Shown in pieces: positions 1-4,760 of a stretch of 7,057 nucleotides of DNA (the first letter of the stretch is position 1; every line of letters begins with the position of its first letter). The notes below the pieces were generated by a model, which was not told where the DNA came from, did not search any database, and saw only the letters and a program-made list of their open reading frames with translations. The position numbers and the translations under genes are program-made. This DNA is from Kiritimatiellia bacterium (lineage in GTDB: Bacteria; Verrucomicrobiota; Kiritimatiellia; UBA8416; JAIOPI01): NCBI GenBank assembly GCA_028822745.1, contig JAPKCZ010000099.1, forward strand, positions 1 through 7,057, written 5' to 3'.

Positions 1-714
1 GCCACACCCGGCGGCACCAACAGCTTTATGGTGGCGTTCGACAAAAAGAGCGGCGAGACGGTGTGGGAGTCCGGCCCGTTCGGCGGCGCCCACTACACGT
101 CGCCGATCTACGTCGAGTATGAGGGTATCCCGATGATCATTAACGGCGGCGGCGAGGGCATAGCTGGTGTGCATGCGGAGACGGGTAAGATTCTGTGGAC
201 CAACGATTTCGCCGCGGGCAACATGGCCAACTGCCCCACCCCGATATTCGCGGAAGGCCACGTCTTCTGGGCGGTCGGCTACGGCAAGAACGGCATATGC
301 ATCAAGTTATCGGTGAACGGTGCAGACGTCACGGCCACGGAAGCCTGGCGCACCAGGTACGTCTCGACCCAGTACGGCGGCTATCTCTATCACGACGGCT
401 ACCTGTATGGGAACGGCGGCTACAAGTGGGTCTGCCTGGATTTCAAGACCGGTGAGTTGATGTGGAAAGTCGGGGGTGTGAGGAAAGGCTCTCTGTGCTA
501 CGCCGACGGAATGCTCTATCTCTATGGCATAGACAAGGGGCACACCATGCTGGCGCCGGCGACACCCAAAGCGTTCAAGCCCACGGGCGAGTTCAAGGTA
601 GAGTTAAGGGGCAAGCCCGCCAGGCCGCACCCCGTGATCGAGAGTGGCCGACTCTACTTGAGGTTTCAGGAGAAACTCTACTGCTACGACATCAAGGACG
701 ACGTTTCAAAATAG
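1..714 (+). CDS. PQQ-like beta-propeller repeat protein, C-terminal part
   Basis: The reading frame is open from the first base, so the gene starts left of the window; 237 residues are visible and end in TAG. Three blade-closing signatures of the PQQ/quinoprotein-like propeller are clear: AFDKKSGETVW (residues 12-22), GVHAETGKILW (about 56-66) and CLDFKTGELMW (145-155), each the A-x-D-x-x-T/S-G-x-x-x-W type. The tail PHPVIESGRLYLR followed by LYCYDIK (209-231) is the usual last strand of the large planctomycete-type family of exported propellers. Such proteins are commonly annotated as BamB-like or quinoprotein-like, but most lack demonstrated PQQ binding and their ligands are unknown. The internal Met at base 28 lies inside a blade and is not a credible start. 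The N-terminus, and therefore any signal peptide, cannot be seen. The next gene on the same strand is 417 bases away, so the two are probably not one tight operon. Confidence 0.88.
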   Translation, partial: ATPGGTNSFMVAFDKKSGETVWESGPFGGAHYTSPIYVEYEGIPMIINGGGEGIAGVHAETGKILWTNDFAAGNMANCPTPIFAEGHVFWAVGYGKNGICIKLSVNGADVTATEAWRTRYVSTQYGGYLYHDGYLYGNGGYKWVCLDFKTGELMWKVGGVRKGSLCYADGMLYLYGIDKGHTMLAPATPKAFKPTGEFKVELRGKPARPHPVIESGRLYLRFQEKLYCYDIKDDVSK

Positions 715-743
715 GCTGGGTTCTGGGCATGGTGCGGCCACGT

Positions 744-880
744 TTTCAATGTCCAACAGCCAACACGGAATTTCCAACCGAACAAGGGCAGACCTTGGCT
801 CTGCAAGATGGCTATCACCAACCAAATGCTTCTCATCTGCACGCTTGATTTGCCTTGAAAATTCCGTGTTCGATATTGGG
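744..880. repeat. Inverted-repeat intergenic element
   Basis: Two copies of one motif face each other across about 77 bases. AACACGGAATTTCCAA at 762-777 matches the reverse complement of 855-870 (AACACGGAATTTTCAA) at 15 of 16 positions. Similarity continues outward as CCAACAGCC against CCCAATATCG. The left copy, extended to 744-766 (TTTCAAT-GT-CCAACAGCCAACAC), recurs with 21 of 23 identities at 6514-6536 on the same strand. The segment between the arms has no credible gene. It could be a small non-autonomous mobile element or a degenerate dispersed repeat; no transposase is present in the window, and I cannot name the family. Confidence 0.6.
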
Positions 881-893
881 TGTTCAGTAAGTA

Positions 894-933
894 GGGCCTT
901 TTCTCGAGCGAGGAACGAGCGGGGAAATGGCCC
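894..933 (+). other. Intergenic hairpin upstream of the sialidase-like gene
   Basis: GGGCC (894-898) pairs with GGCCC (929-933). After one T-T mismatch, TTTC (900-903) pairs with GAAA (924-927), followed by a T-G wobble and one more C-G pair, leaving a loop near 906-921. The loop region contains the direct repeat CGAGCG at 905-910 and 916-921. No T-run follows, so this is not a standard intrinsic terminator. It lies about 200 bases before the next start codon. It may be an mRNA leader structure or part of the neighbouring repeat region; its function is unknown. Confidence 0.35.
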
Positions 934-1131
934 AACAACAGAGCAGGCTCCAATCCGCAGCCAGTTCGCGAAAGAGCCCTTATCATATGTAGGCTCAACA
1001 AGGTCGGAATCGTTGCGCCATTCTACGGTTCTGTCACCCTTCCTTCTTGGTGCGCAGCTGGTATGATGTGGAAGAAGAAAAGTACGTCCAATTGTGCCAA
1101 CTGGCCCCACGAAGGAACGAAAGAGAAACAC

Positions 1132-2307
1132 ATGTTCAAGAGACTAATCACGCTTACAGTACTGAGTCTGGCGACGGCAAGCGGCATCGCGCACGCGGCT
1201 GATGGCGAGGCGGCAGCCGCACCGCAGAAGACGTTCGAGGGTGCGCTGGACGCTTTCATGGGAGAACCGAAGCAAACGGTGCAGCAGGTTTTCGAGGGTG
1301 ACAGGTTTCCCAATGTCACGGTGGCCGTCGACGGCAGCGTGCTGGCCGTCTGGAACGGTGTCAAGCTGCGTCGCAGCGAAGACGGGGGCGAGACATGGGG
1401 CAAAGAGATCGAGATTGGCAAGGGATTCATGGGCGGCGGCGTCACCGTCAATGAGTCTAACGGCGTGGTTTTCGCTTTCGCCAGCCAGGGACACCCGCCG
1501 TCGCCAGACACGGTCTACAAGAGCGAGGATCACGGCAAGAGCTGGGCCGTCGCACAGGTGGAAATCAAGCCAGACAGCAAGGGCCACAAGCCCGAGATGC
1601 ATATGAATGAACACGGCATCACCCTGCGACACGGCAAGCATAAGGGCCGACTGATACGACCTTCGCGCTACTACGGCAAGGTGAACGAGCGCGCCGAATG
1701 GCCAATTCACTACACCAGCGCCATCTACAGTGACGATGGCGGCAAGACCTGGCTGACAAGCGAGCCGTTCCCGGAGATGGGTACAGGTGAAGCGGCGATC
1801 GCCGAACTCGCCAACGGGCAGATCTATTACAACTCGCGTCGGCATTGGGCGCCAAAGGGCAAGAATCCACGACGACGTTGGGCATCATCCAGCGACGATG
1901 GCGGCGTGACCTGGAAGAAAGCGACACTCTGCAGGGATTTGCCCGACGGCTCACAGAATACGGACTACGGTTGCATGGCGGGCCTCGTGCGCCTGCCGAT
2001 AGCGGGCAAGAATGTCCTGCTCTACAGCAACTGCGACAGCCTGGAGGGCCGCAAGCAGGGCACGATCTGGGCGAGCTTTGACAACGGCCGAAGCTGGCCG
2101 CTGCGTCGATTGCTCTACGCGGGAAGCTTTGCGTACTCTTCGCTCGATGCCGGCAGGCCGGGCACGCCAAGTGAAGGCTGGATCTACTGCATGTTCGAAA
2201 GCGACGGCGCCAAGGTTGCGCGATTCAACCTGAGCTGGTTGTTGGAAGGCCAGGATCTCAGCAAACTCAGGCTGCCCAAATGGATCGCGCCAAAGAAGGA
2301 CAAATAG
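1132..2307 (+). CDS. Secreted BNR/Asp-box sialidase-like protein
   Basis: The 391-residue product begins MFKRLITLTVLSLATASG and has a Sec signal peptide likely cleaved after AHA (residue 22). I chose ATG 1132 over the in-frame ATG at 1063, because the latter would put 23 hydrophilic residues before the signal peptide. The ribosome site is weak (GAAGGAA at 1111-1117, or AGAG at 1122-1125). Five Asp-boxes (S-x-D-x-G-x-S/T-W) lie at 82-89, 131-138, 200-207, 254-261 and 315-322, defining a six-bladed sialidase/neuraminidase-like propeller. By eye, R58 in RFP matches the family's RIP arginine, E220 and R236 (GEAAIAEL...NSR) match the mid-domain Glu and second Arg, R307 after YSN may be the third Arg, and Y335 in AYSSL matches the nucleophile Tyr. 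The loop that normally supplies the acid/base Asp between RIP and the first Asp-box is missing. A glycan-active exported protein is likely, but sialic-acid hydrolysis is doubtful. Confidence 0.85.
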   Translation: MFKRLITLTVLSLATASGIAHAADGEAAAAPQKTFEGALDAFMGEPKQTVQQVFEGDRFPNVTVAVDGSVLAVWNGVKLRRSEDGGETWGKEIEIGKGFMGGGVTVNESNGVVFAFASQGHPPSPDTVYKSEDHGKSWAVAQVEIKPDSKGHKPEMHMNEHGITLRHGKHKGRLIRPSRYYGKVNERAEWPIHYTSAIYSDDGGKTWLTSEPFPEMGTGEAAIAELANGQIYYNSRRHWAPKGKNPRRRWASSSDDGGVTWKKATLCRDLPDGSQNTDYGCMAGLVRLPIAGKNVLLYSNCDSLEGRKQGTIWASFDNGRSWPLRRLLYAGSFAYSSLDAGRPGTPSEGWIYCMFESDGAKVARFNLSWLLEGQDLSKLRLPKWIAPKKDK

Positions 2308-2314
2308 TCGGCAC

Positions 2315-2348
2315 GCCACGTCCGCAGGTGTTGATCCACGGATGTGGC
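2315..2348 (+). terminator. Terminator-like hairpin after the sialidase-like gene
   Basis: Starting 7 bases after the TAG stop, GCCACGTCCG (2315-2324) pairs with CGGATGTGGC (2339-2348) over ten base pairs, with one G-U wobble in the plus-strand RNA and a 14-base loop. The sequence that follows (TGTATGGTGGTTTGTATCCCCTTTT) is T-rich only in patches, so this is an imperfect intrinsic terminator. Its position directly behind a stop codon in a convergent gap supports the call. Confidence 0.45.
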
Positions 2349-2452
2349 TGTATGGTGGTTTGTATCCCCTTTTGCATCGCAGCATGGATAAAACAAATAG
2401 GAAAACTATCCTAAAGAACAGCAACGTGTATCGAGCCGCATACCTTAGCTGC

Positions 2453-2476
2453 CGAGGTGACGAGGTGACGAGGCGG
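2453..2476 (+). repeat. Short tandem repeat, 8-base unit
   Basis: CGAGGTGA occurs twice perfectly in tandem (2453-2460 and 2461-2468), followed by a degenerate third unit CGAGGCGG (2469-2476). It is a microsatellite-like tract in non-coding DNA and may vary in copy number by slippage. Confidence 0.7.
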
Positions 2477-2720
2477 ACAAGGGTATTTTCGTTAGTGTTT
2501 TGGTGTACTCTCAAATAGGCTCGGCCTCTTGAGCTCGCAGGCTCCCTCAGATTTTTCAGGGTTGAGAGTAACGCATGCTGGTGGTGCCAGCCAGTAGGTG
2601 AAGAAGAAGGTTTTACCACCCGCTACGCTCATTCGCGTCAACTTAAGGTCAACCGATCCTCCATAGCGCTGACTTGTCCGCCGTAGCGCGCAGCGCGTAG
2701 GAGGAAAGCGTGGCATATAC

Positions 2721-2739
2721 CAACCCAGGGCAACGCCCT
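2721..2739. repeat. REP-like palindrome, apparently half-degenerate
   Basis: AGGGC-AAC-GCCCT (2727-2739) forms a 5-bp stem with a 3-base loop. The left flank CAACCC continues as if the full palindrome were CCCAGGGCAACGCCCTGGG, but the right flank reads CGTTC instead of GGGTT, so the right end looks decayed or recombined. Motifs of this form are widespread intergenic palindromes in PVC and Bacteroidota genomes; that comparison is from memory. Confidence 0.45.
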
Positions 2740-2849
2740 CGTTCTTCTACACATCTTCGACGAGACCTTCTGACGTCCGGATAAGCCGGAGGGATGCCTC
2801 GACATCGCAAGATGCGGAAAAGATGTGAGACAAACAGGAAATGTATTTA

Positions 2850-2914
2850 GCCCTGAAAGGGCGGGATATATGGACGTATCATCAGCAATTTCGCTATATC
2901 TCGCCCTTTCGGGG
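2850..2914 (+). repeat. Long REP-like inverted repeat in the convergent gap
   Basis: The arm at about 2850-2870 (GCCCTGAAAGGGCGGGATATA) is the inverse of 2894-2914 (TATATCTCGCCCTTTCGGGGC) at 19 of 21 positions, around a loop of about 23 bases. Both mismatches become G-U pairs in RNA copied from the plus strand, so that RNA can form an unbroken 21-bp stem; the opposite strand would carry two A-C mismatches. Each arm also folds on itself (GCCCT-GAA-AGGGC and GCCCT-TTC-GGGGC), so a cruciform or two small hairpins are alternatives. No T-run follows. It may be a REP/MITE-type element or a mutual terminator or RNA-end stabiliser between convergent genes. Confidence 0.6.
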
Positions 2915-2930
2915 CAAAGACCGTTTCGAA

Positions 2931-2962
2931 TAGCGTCTAGTTAGCGCCTAATTCCTAGCGCC
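2931..2962 (-). repeat. Triple direct heptamer abutting a stop codon
   Basis: TAGCGTC (2931-2937), TAGCGCC (2942-2948) and TAGCGCC (2956-2962) are spaced 11 and 14 bases apart. Read on the minus strand, the copy GGCGCTA begins immediately after the TAA stop of the duplicated-domain gene. The role is unknown; it could be the remains of a decayed tandem repeat. Confidence 0.45.
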
Positions 2963-4585
2963 TTACAGCCCCTTCGCCTTTTCCATGGCCATCATCTCGG
3001 CGGCGAGGGCGTTTAGGTCCATTTTGCCTTTCTGGCCGGTCATGGTTTTGGGCAGGTCGACCTTGTAAATGAGCGAGTAGAGGATGAGTCCTTCCAGGTC
3101 CATCAACAAGGGGCCAGCCAAGCCAGACTTCGTGGAAAAGATTCCCCTGGGTCCGACAAGCTGTTTAACATACGGCAATTCATCCTGCTCAAAGCGGGTC
3201 CGCAGCTCGGAGCATACGCTCCCCGAAAACCAGACCATGATCTCATTATCAGGAAACTCCTTTCGCATGGGCAGGATGATCTCGCGGTAGAATCGGGTCC
3301 GCAAGGCATCATTCGTTTCGTTGAGAAGTTTGAGGTTGCGACTGACAGGACCATAGGTGCTTGGCACATAAATCAGCATCCGCACCTTTGGATTTCGTAT
3401 CCGCGCATGATCCATCCAGGCCCGGTAGTGCCTCAACCCCCCCATGTCCTGTTGCCAATAGGTCAGACAGACGATATCGAGCTTTCCGAGGTCGAAGCCG
3501 GAGCCGTAGTTTCCAGACGATAACAGAAATTCAGTATCCACCGCGTTTGCAGGCGCCCCCCGATGGACACTCTTTACAAAATTGGTCACATTGTGACCGG
3601 TGAACCCGCCCATTTTCGCGAAGGGCCCTACCGCATCGAGAACCTTAACGGAAAACAGATGTCCCCACATCATGCCCTTGACCCCTTTTCCGCCAGTCAC
3701 CGGCACGGTATAGCCCCATGGCCGCTTCCAGGTCTCTATGCTGTAGATGTTTGGACCCTTGGCCGGCAACGGCTCGAGCGGGCCCGAGGCATGCTTGAGT
3801 TCTAATCTCACTACCGGCTTCAGGATCGCGCCCATATCCGCCTTGTATCCCAGGCCTAGATCCCTCTCTCTGAGATCGATGTCGTAGATAAGCGACAGGG
3901 TCAGCATGGCATGCAGATCGTCGAGTATCGGCCCCGGCGCGCCCGAATCATTGAGAAAAACGCCTTTGGGTCCGACCAGATCAGCGATTCCCGGCAAGTT
4001 GTCGTCCTCGAACCGGTTCTTCAGCTCTCCACCGGCCCGCCCATAATTGGCACATATAATCAGGTTACTCGGATAGCGTTGCCTCAGATTCGACACAAGC
4101 CCTTTATAGTAATTAATATGAAACCGGTTGACTGATGAGGCAAACTTCACAAACTTCCGCACAGGGACATTCAGTGTACCGGGTGTCTGTATCACGAACT
4201 TCATCTTCGGATTGATCTTCACGGCCTCGTCCATGATGGCCGCAAACTGTTCCACTTTCTTCAGGCTCTTGCTTTGAACGGTCAGAGCAAGCACATCAAC
4301 ACGCTCGCCGGACAGAGCGGCATGGACTTGCGCAATCATTTTAGCAGGGTCCGCGTCGAACGTTAACTCAACCTGCGAATGACCCACAATCCCGGCCTTC
4401 TCGGCAACCGCCGGCACTCTCTTATGAATGCCAATAAGCGTCATCTCACCGCGCGAGGGAACACGCGGGGCAAAAAAGACACAGTTCAGTCCCTTTATGG
4501 GCAACGCTACATCGGCCGCATACGTGTGTGTGCACAGCAAAAGCAGGCAGGCGGTCAGGGCGCATGTGAGTGTGCGTTTAGTCAT
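2963..4585 (-). CDS. Secreted protein with two tandem SGNH-like domains, probably inactive
   Basis: The 540-residue product starts MTKRTLTCALTACLLLLC with a Sec signal peptide ending near TYA-A (residue 23-24). ATG 4585 is preferred to the in-frame ATG at 4609 because AGAAGG lies 9 bases before it. The protein is an internal duplication: residues 160-238 align without gaps to 433-511 with 33 of 79 identities (for example LVGPKGVF against LVGPRGIF, and SLIYDIDL against SLIYKVDL). Earlier landmarks also repeat: AEKAGIVGH (61-69) against AKMGGFTGH (323-331), VDVLALT (96-102) against LDIVCLT (369-375), and NPKMKFVI (125-132) against NPKVRMLI (398-405). WGHLF at 307-311 resembles the GHSF/GNSF nucleophile block of SGNH-like hydrolases, with Leu in place of Ser. 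Family assignment is from memory and tentative. It is the last of three leftward genes; no substrate can be inferred. Confidence 0.75.
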   Translation of the reverse strand: MTKRTLTCALTACLLLLCTHTYAADVALPIKGLNCVFFAPRVPSRGEMTLIGIHKRVPAVAEKAGIVGHSQVELTFDADPAKMIAQVHAALSGERVDVLALTVQSKSLKKVEQFAAIMDEAVKINPKMKFVIQTPGTLNVPVRKFVKFASSVNRFHINYYKGLVSNLRQRYPSNLIICANYGRAGGELKNRFEDDNLPGIADLVGPKGVFLNDSGAPGPILDDLHAMLTLSLIYDIDLRERDLGLGYKADMGAILKPVVRLELKHASGPLEPLPAKGPNIYSIETWKRPWGYTVPVTGGKGVKGMMWGHLFSVKVLDAVGPFAKMGGFTGHNVTNFVKSVHRGAPANAVDTEFLLSSGNYGSGFDLGKLDIVCLTYWQQDMGGLRHYRAWMDHARIRNPKVRMLIYVPSTYGPVSRNLKLLNETNDALRTRFYREIILPMRKEFPDNEIMVWFSGSVCSELRTRFEQDELPYVKQLVGPRGIFSTKSGLAGPLLMDLEGLILYSLIYKVDLPKTMTGQKGKMDLNALAAEMMAMEKAKGL

Positions 4586-4594
4586 CGTGTTTTG

Positions 4595-4600
4595 CCTTCT
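4595..4600 (-). promoter_or_regulatory. Ribosome binding site deciding the start at 4585
   Basis: On the minus strand AGAAGG precedes ATG 4585 by a 9-base spacer. The alternative in-frame ATG at 4609 has only GGCAGG before it and would add eight polar residues ahead of the signal peptide. Confidence 0.6.
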
Positions 4601-4653
4601 AGAGTTCATGTTTGCCTGCCCTTCGATTGACGATAACGGCGAGGAAAGTCTAA

Positions 4654-4674
4654 CGGTTAAGTGTTGCGGTTAAG
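4654..4674 (-). repeat. Direct repeat upstream of the duplicated-domain gene
   Basis: CGGTTAAG occurs at 4654-4661 and again at 4667-4674, that is CTTAACCG-N5-CTTAACCG on the minus strand, about 70-90 bases before the start codon at 4585. Paired direct octamers at this distance could be an operator, but the 13-base period is unusual for a dimer bound on one helix face. No strong -35/-10 pair is visible. Confidence 0.3.
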
Positions 4675-4682
4675 AACGCGAA

Positions 4683-4710
4683 TAAGTGTAAGAAACAAGC
4701 CCTACACTTA
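4683..4710 (-). terminator. Hairpin behind the multi-blade propeller gene
   Basis: TAAGTGTA (4683-4690) and TACACTTA (4703-4710) are perfect inverse copies around a 12-base loop, about 48 bases past the stop of the leftward gene ending at 4758. The stem is AT-rich and is followed on the minus strand by TTCGCGTTCTTAACC, with no continuous T-run. It is a weak terminator candidate, or an attenuating structure in the leader of the next gene. Confidence 0.35.
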
Positions 4711-4732
4711 CTCGGTCACTGACAACTGACAC

Positions 4733-4760
4733 CTGACCCCTGATCACTGACCCCTGATCA
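4733..4760. repeat. 14-base perfect tandem repeat covering a stop codon
   Basis: CTGACCCCTGATCA is present twice in exact tandem (4733-4746 and 4747-4760). The last three bases are the inverse of the TGA stop of the leftward propeller gene, so the repeat begins inside that gene's stop and runs into the gap. The adjacent bases continue as looser CTGAC-containing copies (CACTGACAACTGACAC, about 4717-4732). Such CTGA/TCAG tracts next to gene ends are frequent in PVC-type genomes, from memory. Confidence 0.75.

Larger units (their letters stand above)
2308..2962. other. Convergent intergenic region rich in short repeats, no credible gene
   Basis: This 655-base gap separates the rightward and leftward gene sets. 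It holds the hairpin behind the sialidase-like gene, an 8-base tandem repeat, a 9-bp inverted repeat at 2506-2514/2562-2570 (TACTCTCAA against TTGAGAGTA), a small hairpin GCTGG-TGGTG-CCAGC at 2577-2591, two REP-like palindromes and three direct heptamers before 2962. Open frames here (for example on the minus strand at 2492-2716 and 1951-2619) lack a ribosome site or recognisable motifs, or run into the coding gene on the other strand. I see no tRNA or known riboswitch. Confidence 0.6.

Noticed and set aside
744..880. Insertion sequence
   Set aside because: There is no transposase frame and the interval is too short; at most it is a non-autonomous element.
749..1066. Plus-strand open frame of 105 codons in the first gap
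   Set aside because: It runs through both arms of the inverted repeat and the hairpin at 894-933, has no ribosome site, and the protein has no recognisable pattern.
1063..1131. Upstream in-frame ATG extending the sialidase-like protein by 23 residues
   Set aside because: It would place a hydrophilic stretch before an otherwise perfect signal peptide beginning at 1132.
1144..1845. Long open frame on the minus strand inside the sialidase-like gene
   Set aside because: It is opposite a gene with five Asp-boxes and a signal peptide; the translation shows no motif and is explained by GC-rich codon structure.
1951..2619. Minus-strand open frame spanning the 3' end of the sialidase-like gene and the gap
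   Set aside because: Half of it is antisense to a clear gene and the rest lies in repeat-like DNA; no ribosome site or domain is visible.
2308..2962. tRNA or known riboswitch in the convergent gap
   Set aside because: No cloverleaf with a T-psi-C arm and no recognisable aptamer core; the gap is also downstream of both flanking genes, where a riboswitch is unlikely.
4586..4609. Upstream in-frame ATG at 4609 for the duplicated-domain gene
   Set aside because: It has a weaker ribosome site and adds polar residues before the signal peptide; AGAAGG is well placed for 4585.
4717..4760. CRISPR-like array
   Set aside because: The units are 14 bases in direct tandem with no unique spacers, and no cas gene is present.
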